Shown piece after piece: positions 1 to 9,608 of a DNA stretch of 64,000 bases; positions within the stretch are counted from its first letter, which is position 1; each line of letters begins with the position of its first letter. Under the pieces are notes generated by a model. It was not told where the DNA came from and did not search any database. It worked only from the letters and a program-made list of their open reading frames with translations. A program made the translations under genes and the position numbers. Origin of the DNA: Bacilli bacterium (lineage in GTDB: Bacteria; Bacillota_I; Bacilli_A; RF39; UBA660); assembly GCA_900758495.1 (NCBI GenBank), contig CAAERO010000040.1:1-64000 (forward strand). The letters are read 5' to 3'.

Positions 1-180
1 CAGACATAAAAATTGTCGAAAATAGCATTTCTAGTAGCTGAATTTGACAAATTAACCATTTTTTTATACCGAAAATGCAAAATTGGTATAAATTTTATTT
101 TTTTCAATTTATTTATATCATAAACACATTAGACTAACCATAGATTTAATCCAATTATTTTAAATTTTAACTTTTCTCGT

Positions 181-206
181 ACTAAAAGAAAAAGACCTAA
201 CGGTCT
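181..206 (-). terminator. Intrinsic terminator of the first polysaccharide operon
   Basis: Read on the minus strand, AGACC-GTTA-GGTCT forms a 5-bp stem with a 4-nt loop, followed at once by TTTTTCTTTT. It overlaps the stop codon of the GtrA-like gene, so it would end the long minus-strand operon. The stem is short; the U-tract is the stronger evidence. Positions 1-180 beyond it are AT-rich and I see no gene there. Confidence 0.55.
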
Positions 207-657
207 ACTCTAAAAACATTTTTCGCGTAATAAAATTAAATACCATTACTACAGCTGTTGCTACTATTTTTATTATTAAATAACTAATATTAAGTACATC
301 TGTACCAAACCACATAATTATCTCTGTAATAATTAAACCAACGATACTAAGAACAATAAAAATAATAAAATTAGTCTTTGAATCTTTTTCTTTATTAACA
401 TCAAAAACCCATTTTATACTTGCAAGATAATTATAAATAACAGATATAGTAAAAGCAATGGCTGCTGCTAATAATGTATTAAGATGAAAAACTTCTTTAC
501 AAATAATTAAAGAAAGATAATCTATTACAAAAGCAATACCCCCAACAATACCAAATTTAAATATTTGAATAAGTAACTTTTCCTGCTTAGCATTTACTTT
601 TATATGAAATAACTTTAAACATCTTTTTACAAATAAACTAGCTTTATCTTTCTTCAT
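205..657 (-). CDS. GtrA-like four-helix membrane protein
   Basis: A 150-residue protein with four predicted membrane helices (about 32-52, 58-80, 97-117 and 124-146) and a basic N-terminus. The pattern FKFGIVGGIAFVIDY followed by NYLASIKWVF is typical of the GtrA/DPMS family. Family members help present or flip polyprenyl-phosphate sugars made by a partner GT2 enzyme. The next gene upstream is such a GT2 with C-terminal helices, and their ends overlap by one base (TAATG), so the two are translationally coupled. It is the last gene of the minus-strand polysaccharide operon. Which sugar is moved cannot be told from sequence. Confidence 0.85.
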   Translation of the reverse strand: MKKDKASLFVKRCLKLFHIKVNAKQEKLLIQIFKFGIVGGIAFVIDYLSLIICKEVFHLNTLLAAAIAFTISVIYNYLASIKWVFDVNKEKDSKTNFIIFIVLSIVGLIITEIIMWFGTDVLNISYLIIKIVATAVVMVFNFITRKMFLE

Positions 658-1595
658 TACTTTTCTTTACCCCTATTCACGTTTATTAACATCAATTCAA
701 ATAACTGACGATGTTTCTTAACAACTACTTCTAAAATAAGTCCACAAGCAAATAAAATTATAGCAATCATTAACATAAAACCAGAAAATATTAAAGTTGG
801 ATACCTTGGTACTAAACCAGTTTTAAAGTATTCAGAAAAAACTGGGATACTAAAACCAATAGAAACAATTAAGAACAATAAACTAAGTAAACTAAAGAAA
901 ATAGTAGGTTTGTATTCTTTAAATAATCTTCCAATCGTCTTTAATACTCTAAAACCATCACGATAAGTATTTAATTTAGAAACACTACCAGCTGGACGGT
1001 CTCTATAACCGACTTTAACCTCTTCTAATAAGAAATTTTTATCAAGAGCATGAATAGTCATCTCTGTTTCTATTTCAAAACCTTTTGATAATACAGGAAA
1101 AGTCTTTACAAAATCATAACTAAAAGCACGATATCCAGTCATAATATCACGAACATTACTCTCAAATAAAAAGTTAATTAATCCTCTTACTAGGCGATTT
1201 CCAAAATTATGAAATGGTCTTTTATTTTCAGTAAAATAAGTTGAAGAAAGTCTATCACCTATTACCATATCAACATTTTTATCAAGTACTAAATCACACA
1301 TTTCTCTAGCATTTTCAGCTGGATAAGTATCATCTCCATCAATCATTAAGTAACAATCTGCTTCAATATCTTTAAACATACTTCTAATAACATTACCTTT
1401 TCCTTGACGATACTCATATCTTACAATAGCACCAGCTTTTCTAGCAATTTCATCAGTATGATCAGATGAATTATTATCATAAACATAAATATCAGCTTCA
1501 GGTAAAACTTTTTTGTAGTCTTCTACTACTTTCTTAATAGTTTTTGATTCATTATAACAGGGAATCAATACAGCAATTTTTTTATTTTTTTTCAT
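657..1595 (-). CDS. GT2 polyprenyl-phosphate glycosyltransferase (GtrB/DPM-like)
   Basis: A 312-residue enzyme with an N-terminal GT-A domain (about 7-200) starting VLIPCYNE and carrying the metal and nucleotide-sugar binding DGDD at 86-89, then two membrane helices (about 231-255 and 265-292). This architecture is that of GtrB-like enzymes that move a sugar from a nucleotide donor to undecaprenyl phosphate at the inner membrane face. The start has a GAGGAG ribosome site six bases upstream. It sits directly before the GtrA-like gene, the usual partner. The lipid-linked sugar would then feed GT-C enzymes acting outside the membrane. Donor sugar unknown. Confidence 0.85.
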   Translation of the reverse strand: MKKNKKIAVLIPCYNESKTIKKVVEDYKKVLPEADIYVYDNNSSDHTDEIARKAGAIVRYEYRQGKGNVIRSMFKDIEADCYLMIDGDDTYPAENAREMCDLVLDKNVDMVIGDRLSSTYFTENKRPFHNFGNRLVRGLINFLFESNVRDIMTGYRAFSYDFVKTFPVLSKGFEIETEMTIHALDKNFLLEEVKVGYRDRPAGSVSKLNTYRDGFRVLKTIGRLFKEYKPTIFFSLLSLLFLIVSIGFSIPVFSEYFKTGLVPRYPTLIFSGFMLMIAIILFACGLILEVVVKKHRQLFELMLINVNRGKEK

Positions 1596-1711
1596 AACAA
1601 ACTCCTCATATAAAATATAACAATTAAATTATATCATAGATTCTAATAATCATCTAACATTTCTGGAACTAGAAAGATAAGAGAAATAAAGTATAATGAT
1701 GATTATTTATT

Positions 1712-2008
1712 TTAAAAGATAAAGCTTGAGTCATAGAAATAAATCGTTAAGCTAACTATACTAAGCAAAATATAAATGATAATAGAAATAATTAAGAACA
1801 AAACTATTTCCCAAAAGGAAATGCTATTTATAACAAATTCACTATATTTAGCATAAACATTATCCTTATAAACAAAGTTATTACTAAATATTAAGATGGC
1901 TTCTAAAAAGCTTGAAAATAACAATGTAAAGAAATTTATATGGTTTAATTTAAATATTTCCTTGGTTATTTTTTCATCTATTTTATCCTTTAACTCTAAA
2001 TATTTACT
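1712..2008 (-). pseudogene. Membrane-protein remnant without a proper start
   Basis: The frame is open on the minus strand from a TAG at 2009-2011 to the stop at 1712, and reads like protein: a charged stretch (KYLELKDKIDEKITKEI) followed by two hydrophobic helices. The only standard start codon in it is a TTG at 1924 without a good ribosome site, and the charged part lies upstream of that. I read it as the leftover C-terminal part of a membrane protein whose front half was lost where the neighbouring GT-C gene now ends (2004). It could also be a short real protein started at TTG. Family not recognised. Confidence 0.35.
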
Positions 2009-4073
2009 CTAAAATATAGATAAAATAACCCATACTTTTTTTCTTTTGAAACTTGATATTTGCTTGTTTAAATAAATCATCATATGATTCTCCTGAAACT
2101 ATAGTTTTAACAGGCCATTTCTTAATATCTAAAATATTAAGATTTAAAATAAACATATCTGCTTGTTTTAACTCAAAATTTGTCTTTTTATCAGTAAGTC
2201 TTACCTCAGTATGATAATATCTATTATAAATATCTTTATATTCTTCCTTAGAATCAATTAATTTCCATTTTTTTAAATCTGGATAAAAATTAACACCATT
2301 AATAGTTTTTAGACCATTAGCAAGTAATAATGATTGCAGTTGCAAGGAATCAGTTGCTAAAACATATTGATTGTTCTTAGTGATTGTCTTCTTTACTGCT
2401 GATATTAATTCATAATCAGTAATAGCAGTCGTACCATATGCAATAGGATTAATTGTAAAAGAAGACACTACTAAGATGAAAAATAGTATTAGAATAGAAT
2501 TTTTTTGCTTTATTTGATAAATCGAAAAAACTAAAATTGAAAAAGCTAATATTTCAAGCAAGTACACGTAAATTGGTAAATACTCAATATTTTGCTGTGT
2601 AATAGTTAAATAATAACCAATTATAAATATCAATATAGAAAAAATTTTAATTTTCATCGATAAAATATCTTTATACTTCCATAGAATAGATATAGTCCAT
2701 AAAGAAAATAGTACCGATGTAAAACCATATACTAGTTCCATTCTATTTATATAAGAAAATAAAGTTAATTTAGCAAGTAACTCATTGAAACCAACTAACA
2801 TAAATACTACTTCAATAATTAAAGCTATAAAAATAATCTTTCCAATAATTAAATTAGAATCTTTTTCTTCTTTTAACCTTTTATATATAAAAGGAAAAAT
2901 AATAACACATGGTATTACAATATGAATGAAATCACTCACTTCACAATTATTTAAAACATTACTTTCTTTGTATGGTAAAAATAAAGTTGTTAAATTAGTA
3001 AATAGATTTCTAAAAGTATATTGTCCTCCTAGAGAAACTCTTTTTCCTGGATAAACAGTATCATATAGTAGTTTAATAGCATCTAAAGAGGTTAGTAAGC
3101 TATAACTTAAAATAATGATAGCTACTAAGAATATAAATAAAATCCTAAATATATCTTTCTTCTCAAAATTTATCTTTTCTTTATCTCTAACAAGTGCTCC
3201 CACAAATAAGCAAAAAGCAATAATTCCTAAGGGAATTTGACAAGATGGGAATAAAGCTAAAACGAAAACAGATAAAACTAAGGGAGCTATAATAGTTAAA
3301 AGATTTTTAAGCCATCTTTTGTTAGTCGTAAAAAAGTGATAAGCAATAACACATAAGGCCATACTCCATAAAAATACATCGGCCATATGAGGCACAAACC
3401 ACCACTGAATAGCTGGAGAATAAGAAATTAGTAACGTTCCCATAATAGATACTTTCTTATTATTTTTGGTGAGTATCATTACAAATTCATACGAAATTAG
3501 TATTAGTAAAATTATTTTCAAAGAGAAATACCATGATAAACCATATTCATTTCCTAATAGAACATAACCCCAAGTTAATGGTTTAGCTAATAAACTAATA
3601 TCTTTAACAGGAGCATTATAACCTATAATCATATCTTGACCAGTTAAGCTCATCTGCTTACTAATTTTTTTATAATTATTATAATATTGAGAAAAGTAAT
3701 AGGGTGTGTGAACCATATATTCATCAGAGCGAATTCCCCTACTCATTCCCAATATGGTAGTAGCTTCAACTTTATTAGCTTCATCTTTAAATAAGTAGTG
3801 ATAACAACCAATTGATGATGTATGTAACTTAAAAACCAGACAAATAATAAAAACTATAGTAGCAATAAAATATCTCTTATCTATAATAAAATTGCAAACT
3901 TTCTTTACCTTTTTGTGATTAAAAAAATCAACCAATAAAACTATTGAACCAATAATTCCTAATAAAACTACTACTAACTTTTGAGAATATTTTAAATATA
4001 TTGGTAATAAAGCTATATAATAACAAATAATTGATAACAATACTTCAGCAATTTCTTTGTATTTTTTTAACAT
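2004..4073 (-). CDS. Large GT-C-like membrane glycosyltransferase candidate (copy 1)
   Basis: A polytopic protein of 689 residues from the ATG at 4073, which has a GAGG site 5 bases upstream; an earlier in-frame start lacks one. It has about a dozen hydrophobic helices, a large loop after the second or third helix, and a soluble C-terminal part of about 120 residues. It is paralogous to the product at 9609-11708: both share RGIRSDE in the first outer loop, a KP..(W/I)GY.(L/F)(L/F)G stretch and a VYPG motif before a second loop. Acidic residues in the first outer loop of a multi-helix protein are typical of GT-C enzymes using polyprenyl-phosphate sugars. The enzymatic role is inferred from fold and context, not shown. 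Confidence 0.6.
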   Translation of the reverse strand: MLKKYKEIAEVLLSIICYYIALLPIYLKYSQKLVVVLLGIIGSIVLLVDFFNHKKVKKVCNFIIDKRYFIATIVFIICLVFKLHTSSIGCYHYLFKDEANKVEATTILGMSRGIRSDEYMVHTPYYFSQYYNNYKKISKQMSLTGQDMIIGYNAPVKDISLLAKPLTWGYVLLGNEYGLSWYFSLKIILLILISYEFVMILTKNNKKVSIMGTLLISYSPAIQWWFVPHMADVFLWSMALCVIAYHFFTTNKRWLKNLLTIIAPLVLSVFVLALFPSCQIPLGIIAFCLFVGALVRDKEKINFEKKDIFRILFIFLVAIIILSYSLLTSLDAIKLLYDTVYPGKRVSLGGQYTFRNLFTNLTTLFLPYKESNVLNNCEVSDFIHIVIPCVIIFPFIYKRLKEEKDSNLIIGKIIFIALIIEVVFMLVGFNELLAKLTLFSYINRMELVYGFTSVLFSLWTISILWKYKDILSMKIKIFSILIFIIGYYLTITQQNIEYLPIYVYLLEILAFSILVFSIYQIKQKNSILILFFILVVSSFTINPIAYGTTAITDYELISAVKKTITKNNQYVLATDSLQLQSLLLANGLKTINGVNFYPDLKKWKLIDSKEEYKDIYNRYYHTEVRLTDKKTNFELKQADMFILNLNILDIKKWPVKTIVSGESYDDLFKQANIKFQKKKSMGYFIYILE

Positions 4074-4092
4074 AAAAACCTCTAAAGTAGTA

Positions 4093-5133
4093 CTACCATT
4101 TAATATCAATATGTAGTTTATCTATCATAAAACGATAAATTGCTAAGAATGCTCTAAATAAATGTAACTTATACACTATTTTTATAATCCAAAGTTTAAA
4201 ATTAACATGATTTTTAATAACATATCCTAACTTAACAAATTTAGTATATCGCCAAGTTGGAAAATAATTATCTAAAAATTCACTATTTTCTTTAACTGCT
4301 TCTTTCAACTTACAATTTTTGTCATAAGATAATCTAAACATTAAAGAAACACCTAAATGTAGGAAAGCCATAGCATCTAAAAGTGGCAACATTCTTACTC
4401 TATTTTCACTATTTTCGTATACTTTTCTTACTTCTATCATTGCTTGGTAGGTAGATTCAACTTGTTCTTTTTTAATAGATGTAATGATTGAACCTTGTCT
4501 TACCATATAAAAAACTAAGCTTTCATTTACAAATACTACCTTTTTAGCATTTATATAAATAAGTAGTAAAAACATCATATCATCTAATATTCGAGGAGGA
4601 TGCTCTAAATCTGCTTGTTCTTTTAATAAATTTGCTTTATATATCTTATTCCAAGGTGCTCCATTCATTTCTAATAAAGGGCCTGGATCTTTTAATATAT
4701 CTATAACCTTATCTTCACTCTTACACATTTCTCTTGAAAAACGTTTTCCAGTATCCAAATCAATTCTATCAAATCCACAAACTGCTATATCAGCATTTTC
4801 TTTTTTGGCTTTACTATATAATTTCTCTGCAAAAGTAACATCTACATAATCATCACTATCTACAAAACCAATAAATTCACCAGTAGCTTTTTTAATACCA
4901 TCTTTTCTGCCACGCCAAACGCCTTCATTTTTCTTATCAATAATAACTATTTTATCTTTATATTTCTTTTGATATTCTTTTAGTATCTTTAAACAATTAT
5001 CAGGTGAACCATCATTAATACAAATAATTTCTATATCTTCAAGAGTTTGATTAACTAATGAATCAAGACATCTTGGTAAATACTTTTCTACTTTATAGCA
5101 AGGTACTATAATACTTAATTTTTTTTGTGCCAT
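4093..5133 (-). CDS. GT2 family glycosyltransferase
   Basis: A 346-residue cytoplasmic enzyme. The GT-A domain begins LSIIVPCYKVEKYL, continues CINDGSPD, and has the DSDD metal-binding motif in GFVDSDDYVD near residue 93. The C-terminal third is basic and may lie along the membrane. It probably adds one sugar to the growing lipid-linked chain of the ABC-exported polysaccharide. The start has AAGGAGA eight bases upstream. Only four bases separate it from the mutase gene upstream. Sugar specificity cannot be assigned. Confidence 0.85.
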   Translation of the reverse strand: MAQKKLSIIVPCYKVEKYLPRCLDSLVNQTLEDIEIICINDGSPDNCLKILKEYQKKYKDKIVIIDKKNEGVWRGRKDGIKKATGEFIGFVDSDDYVDVTFAEKLYSKAKKENADIAVCGFDRIDLDTGKRFSREMCKSEDKVIDILKDPGPLLEMNGAPWNKIYKANLLKEQADLEHPPRILDDMMFLLLIYINAKKVVFVNESLVFYMVRQGSIITSIKKEQVESTYQAMIEVRKVYENSENRVRMLPLLDAMAFLHLGVSLMFRLSYDKNCKLKEAVKENSEFLDNYFPTWRYTKFVKLGYVIKNHVNFKLWIIKIVYKLHLFRAFLAIYRFMIDKLHIDIKW

Positions 5134-5137
5134 ACTA

Positions 5138-6292
5138 CTATTCTCCTTTAATTTCTTTATATAATTCTAATGCTCTTTTTATAACTGCATCCATATTATA
5201 ATATTTATATTCTGCTAAGCGTCCACATAAATGGAAGTTTTTAATATCTTTTACTAAATTAAAATATTTTTCATATAGTTTTTTATTATCATCATTTAAA
5301 ATAGCATAGTAAGGAATATGATTTTTATCCTTATAATCATATGTAAGAGGATATTCTCTTAATATGGTAGTATTATCTTGAACTATCTGATTAGAAAGAT
5401 ATTTAAACTCGGTAATTCTAGTAAATTTCTCATCATTTGGATAATTTACCACACTACTTGGCTGATAATAGTTTTCCTTATAATCAGAAAATACTAAATT
5501 TAAAGAACGATATGGTAATGCTCCATATTGATAATTCAATAATTCATCAAGTGCTCCACTATAAATAACTTCTCCATTATATTCTAAACCATCAACATAT
5601 ATTTTATTATCTTTTATTTCTAAGAAATCTTTAGCATCTTTATTAAGTTTTACTTCTATATTATTATGATTTAATAGATTATTAAATATCTCATTATAAC
5701 CATTTTTAGGCATAAACTGATATTTATCTTGAAAATATCTATCATCATATCCCAATATTACAGGTACTCTATTTATTACCGAAGTATCTACTTCTTCTAT
5801 TGGAATATTCCATTGTTTAGCAGTATAATGAACAAATACTTTCTCATAAACATATTCACCAAATTTTTTAATTATTGCATCACTACTATCTAGCAAATCT
5901 AAAATAGAAACTTTTTTTGTATCTGGATAACTAGTTAATAATTTTTCTTTTATTATACTACTTTGTTTTTCATCAAATAATAATTCTAGTGACTTAAAGT
6001 TAAAAGGAATAGGAACATACTTTCCATCTATTAAACCAATAACTCTATGCTCGTAAAAATAAAAGCCACTATATTTTTTCAAATAGTTAAAAACCTCTTG
6101 GTCGTTAGTATGAAAAATGTGAGGACCATAAGTATGAACCCTTACCCCATTTGTCCTAGTCTCCTCATACATATTTCCACCAATATGGCTACGCTTATCA
6201 ATAACCAATACCTTTTTATTATCTTCCGCAAAGCATCTTGCCATTACACTTCCAGCAAAACCTGCTCCTACTACTATTGCATCATATTTCAC
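5138..6292 (-). CDS. glf: UDP-galactopyranose mutase
   Basis: A 384-residue flavoprotein that converts UDP-galactopyranose into UDP-galactofuranose. The FAD-binding GAGFAG (9-14) is followed by VIDKRSHIGGN (30-40), and the arginine- and tyrosine-rich C-terminal part (REYPLTYDY, CGRLAEYKYYNMD) matches Glf. The length is normal for the family. The start is GTG with AGAGGTG just upstream, and its stop is close to the downstream GT2. Its presence implies that the polysaccharide made by this locus contains galactofuranose. Confidence 0.95.
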   Translation of the reverse strand: MKYDAIVVGAGFAGSVMARCFAEDNKKVLVIDKRSHIGGNMYEETRTNGVRVHTYGPHIFHTNDQEVFNYLKKYSGFYFYEHRVIGLIDGKYVPIPFNFKSLELLFDEKQSSIIKEKLLTSYPDTKKVSILDLLDSSDAIIKKFGEYVYEKVFVHYTAKQWNIPIEEVDTSVINRVPVILGYDDRYFQDKYQFMPKNGYNEIFNNLLNHNNIEVKLNKDAKDFLEIKDNKIYVDGLEYNGEVIYSGALDELLNYQYGALPYRSLNLVFSDYKENYYQPSSVVNYPNDEKFTRITEFKYLSNQIVQDNTTILREYPLTYDYKDKNHIPYYAILNDDNKKLYEKYFNLVKDIKNFHLCGRLAEYKYYNMDAVIKRALELYKEIKGE

Positions 6293-8182
6293 TTATTTCA
6301 CCTCTACCTTATCTATATATTTAAATATAACACGATTTTTATTTTTTTTCACTTTATATAATGAGTTTTGTAATTCTTCTTTTGATTTATCTATAAATAA
6401 AGAACCATATTTGTTCATAAACTGATCATCTACTTTAGCAAAATAGACATAATCATAATTTTCTTTTATTAGTTTTTTCACCCAAGTTTCTTTACTGATA
6501 TTATAAGTAAAATAATCCGTTTCACTATATGGTTTACCTAAACTCCACTCCCATAATAGATTTGTTCTAATAGGAGAAATCTGAAACCTCAAAAGATTAA
6601 AATCATAACCATCTGTATTTTGATAAATTACATATACTCTTTCATTTTCCTTTAGCTTTTCCTGTAGAAATTCACCTGTTTTAATTATTTCATTAGGAAT
6701 AATAACTTGCTTATTAGGAATAGGATTTAGATAACTTATTACGTTAGTTGATAAGAAAGCTACTAACAATAATACAATTACGCCTGTTTTGTTTTTCTTC
6801 TCTGTCAAATATGCTAATATGAAAATAAAACCAGCGATAAAAAATGTCGACATATATCTTGAATAGCTAGCAAGGTTCCTTCCTTCGTGTTCTGGCAAAG
6901 CAAATAAATAGATACATAGCATAAATAAGACATATATAATAAATCCTATTGAATAAGAAATCATAATAGAAATTATTCTCTCTTTTTCTTCTTTTGTTTT
7001 GGCTTTGTTATATTCTAATAACAAAATTAGTAAAAATACAATCAATAGACCAATGGCACTTCTAACAAGTCCCTTTCCGATAACTCCACTATTATTGTCG
7101 TTTAAAGCAGTATAAAACGTTGTAGTAATATCCTTTAATTTACCTATAGGAGCTTTTATATAAGTTGCTGATTTTAAATAATCTTTTATATTTAAAGTTT
7201 CTATATTATTAGCATCGTGTTGAAAATCAACATGAACATTATTTCTATTACAATAAACTTTCCAAAGACCATATCCACTAAAAACTACTCCTAACAGTGC
7301 TACTAAATATAAGGTGGTTAATAATATCTCTTTATCAATTTTCTTTTTTTTGATAACTTCACAGATAACTTTCTTTATACCTAGTTGAAGAAGAATAATA
7401 GCAGAAAATATAAGTCCCGTATCTTTAATTATTGGTAAACAAAATAAGATAATTGGTAATAATAATTTTTTCTCTTTACTATCTTTTAAACTAGCTATAT
7501 ACATACCAGTAAAGAAGAAAATACCTAAAACAAAATCAATGTAGATACTAGCAATAGAAAAACCAAACACATTCATTAAAACATAAATGGTAAAGTAAAT
7601 TAATAAACCATTTAAAAATATTAACTTTGACTTTCTGAAATTTGATAGTATTGGTAAAACTGCCGCTAGTATTAATGAATTGATTCCAAAATAGGAAACG
7701 CTCTCACTGAAGCCTCCACTTAATCTACAAAAGAAATATTCAATTATTCCAATAAATGGTGGGTAAGAAATATGATTACCTGTCCATACCTTGTTGGCCC
7801 ATAATAAATCGTAATGTACCATTGCTTTCAAGTTCGGTCCCCAGTGGGCAAATTCGTCCCAATTACTATAATGAGTATTTCTAAGCACGATATATAAGAG
7901 TACTTCGGCAATGGTAAAAAAGAAAATTGGTGCTGATACAAAGTCTTTAATTACCAGTTTTCTTTTAAAAACTAAACTTATCAAATAAATAAAACTTAAA
8001 AGTCCAGATAATATTATCAAATAATAACCTATTTTCATTTGGTCAACTATACCAAAGAGAAACAACTCTATTCCTATTGAACATAGCACTATAAGAGGAA
8101 TATAATATTCATTAATCTTAAACTTAATTTTTATAAAGTAGGATAAAGAAAGTAATAAAAATAAACTATACACTAAATACAT
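6293..8182 (-). CDS. GT-C/PMT-like polytopic glycosyltransferase candidate
   Basis: A 629-residue protein with roughly 12 hydrophobic helices and a C-terminal soluble domain of about 130 residues. The first large outer loop contains SNWDEFAHWGPN, an acidic motif placed as in GT-C enzymes of the GT39/GT83 type, which use polyprenyl-phosphate sugars outside the membrane. The ATG has AAAGGAA upstream and the gene abuts glf. It is not closely similar to the two 700-residue membrane proteins of this locus, so it probably adds a different sugar. The enzyme class is an inference. Confidence 0.6.
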   Translation of the reverse strand: MYLVYSLFLLLSLSYFIKIKFKINEYYIPLIVLCSIGIELFLFGIVDQMKIGYYLIILSGLLSFIYLISLVFKRKLVIKDFVSAPIFFFTIAEVLLYIVLRNTHYSNWDEFAHWGPNLKAMVHYDLLWANKVWTGNHISYPPFIGIIEYFFCRLSGGFSESVSYFGINSLILAAVLPILSNFRKSKLIFLNGLLIYFTIYVLMNVFGFSIASIYIDFVLGIFFFTGMYIASLKDSKEKKLLLPIILFCLPIIKDTGLIFSAIILLQLGIKKVICEVIKKKKIDKEILLTTLYLVALLGVVFSGYGLWKVYCNRNNVHVDFQHDANNIETLNIKDYLKSATYIKAPIGKLKDITTTFYTALNDNNSGVIGKGLVRSAIGLLIVFLLILLLEYNKAKTKEEKERIISIMISYSIGFIIYVLFMLCIYLFALPEHEGRNLASYSRYMSTFFIAGFIFILAYLTEKKNKTGVIVLLLVAFLSTNVISYLNPIPNKQVIIPNEIIKTGEFLQEKLKENERVYVIYQNTDGYDFNLLRFQISPIRTNLLWEWSLGKPYSETDYFTYNISKETWVKKLIKENYDYVYFAKVDDQFMNKYGSLFIDKSKEELQNSLYKVKKNKNRVIFKYIDKVEVK

Positions 8183-8197
8183 ATTGACTATTCCTTT

Positions 8198-8548
8198 CTA
8201 ATGTTTTATAGAGATTAAAATAACTCCTATAATTACTAATATAATTCCCATAAAGTTAAGAGCTGATACACTTTCTTTGAAAATAAAATATCCCATTATA
8301 AGCACTATTACTTGGACTATTCCAGTTGTAATTGGAACTATGTAACTCAAATCATAAGTAGCTAAAAGTTTTTGCCAGAGTAGAAAGCTTCCAATATATA
8401 GAAGTAATCCTAAAAAAGTAACAAAACCAACCTTAAAAGATATTCCCCCTTTTAAAGATAAAGATAGTGAATCCCCTCCTAGTTTAAAACAATAAAGTCC
8501 ACCTGTTGTTAGAAGTATATAAATTGCCGTTAATAAATATTTCATCAT
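8198..8548 (-). CDS. Small EamA/SMR-type transporter, possible lipid-sugar flippase subunit
   Basis: A 116-residue protein with four helices. The last part (YIVPITTGIVQVIVLIMGYFIFKESVS) matches the EamA/SMR superfamily, which includes the ArnE/ArnF flippase subunits. It directly follows a DUF2304 gene and a polyprenyl-phosphate GT2, a grouping seen where a sugar is loaded on undecaprenyl phosphate and flipped outward. Two consecutive ATG codons (8548 and 8545) follow a GGAGG; the first overlaps the upstream TGA stop (ATGA). The flippase role is inferred from neighbours. Confidence 0.75.
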   Translation of the reverse strand: MMKYLLTAIYILLTTGGLYCFKLGGDSLSLSLKGGISFKVGFVTFLGLLLYIGSFLLWQKLLATYDLSYIVPITTGIVQVIVLIMGYFIFKESVSALNFMGIILVIIGVILISIKH

Positions 8549-8886
8549 TCATCCTCCACTTTCTTTTTTAATAATGACAATTCCTGAATCAATAATGTTG
8601 TTTTCTTCTTTTGACCTGCTACCATGACAGTAAGTATCAAGGTTAAGAATAATAATAGACCGATAAAAATACAAAGAACCATATTAGATAATAATTCAAA
8701 ACCTAAAAATTTAGCAAGTGACTCCATTAAATTAGGAATACAAGATATTATTACAACAACAAATGATGATAGTATCCAAACAAGGGCATACTTTACTGGA
8801 ATTCGTCCTTTTCTAAGTAAATGAATAACACTAAATAAAAGAATAAAGGCAAACAATAAAACAGTTAATATCAAACTCTTAGACAT
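8545..8886 (-). CDS. DUF2304 family membrane protein
   Basis: A 113-residue protein from the ATG at 8886, which has AGGAGGG nine bases upstream; a longer frame reaching to 8934 would overlap the GT2 gene. It has two to three helices and ends in a charged coiled segment (ELSLLKKKVEDE). The RKGRIPVKYALVWILSS stretch is typical of DUF2304, a family that regularly lies beside DPM1-like glycosyltransferases. Its biochemical role is not established. The stop codon is TGA, which confirms that TGA is a stop here. Confidence 0.8.
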   Translation of the reverse strand: MSKSLILTVLLFAFILLFSVIHLLRKGRIPVKYALVWILSSFVVVIISCIPNLMESLAKFLGFELLSNMVLCIFIGLLLFLTLILTVMVAGQKKKTTLLIQELSLLKKKVEDE

Positions 8887-8890
8887 ATTA

Positions 8891-9604
8891 CTAATCCCTC
8901 CTAATTCCAGCAATAATAATTGACAAACAAACATTTAACATGTAATAGACATTTTTCCAAGTATGAATAGATGACTTACCACCAGTTCTTTCACGCATAT
9001 TAACTGCTACTTCTGATATTCTAAATTTCTTTTTAGCAAGTTCTACTGTTGTTATTGGTTCAGGATATTCTAATGGATATTCATTAGCAAAAATCTTAAT
9101 TATTCTTTTGTTACAAGCTCTAAAACCACTTGTTGTATCATAAATTTTTAGGCCTGAAACCATTTTAATAAAAAAGGAAAGAACTTTTATGCCTGCTCGT
9201 CTAGCACCAGTAGTTTTAAATTTACTAATTTCTCCAACAAAACGACTTCCAATTACAAAATCAGCTTTATTTTTAATTATAGGGTTAATAACCTTATCAA
9301 CATAATTAACATCATGCTGACCATCCCCATCATACTGAACAGCTATATCATAATCGTTATAATAGGCATATTTATAACCAGTTTGTACGGCACCACCTAT
9401 TCCTAAATTATGAATTAAATCAATATGGTTAATATTATTTTCATCAAGAATAACACCTGTTTTATCACGACTTCCATCATTTATGACAACATAATCATAT
9501 TTCTTTTTATTTTCTTTATTATATTTGTCTATTTCTCTACAAGTTCTTAAAATGTTATCCTCTTCATTATAAGCAGGAATAATTAATAATACTTTTTCTT
9601 TCAT
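8891..9604 (-). CDS. Polyprenyl-phosphate sugar transferase, DPM1-like GT2
   Basis: A 237-residue GT2 enzyme without membrane helices. VLLIIPAYNEEDNI at the N-terminus, VINDGSRDKT and the YDGDGQHD motif near residue 94 place it in the DPM1-like group that charges polyprenyl phosphate with mannose, glucose or a related sugar. It forms a three-gene unit with the DUF2304 and SMR-like genes downstream. It probably makes one of the donors used by the GT-C-like proteins of the locus. Sugar not assignable. Confidence 0.85.
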   Translation of the reverse strand: MKEKVLLIIPAYNEEDNILRTCREIDKYNKENKKKYDYVVINDGSRDKTGVILDENNINHIDLIHNLGIGGAVQTGYKYAYYNDYDIAVQYDGDGQHDVNYVDKVINPIIKNKADFVIGSRFVGEISKFKTTGARRAGIKVLSFFIKMVSGLKIYDTTSGFRACNKRIIKIFANEYPLEYPEPITTVELAKKKFRISEVAVNMRERTGGKSSIHTWKNVYYMLNVCLSIIIAGIRRD

Positions 9605-9608
9605 CTTA

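Noticed and set aside
60..90. 14-base match gaaaatgcaaaatt shared with about 39625
   Set aside because: In DNA this AT-rich, many 14-base matches are expected by chance within 64 kb, and the flanks do not extend the match.
6047..6361. 104-codon plus-strand frame over glf
   Set aside because: It lies opposite a clear UDP-galactopyranose mutase gene and its product has no sensible features.
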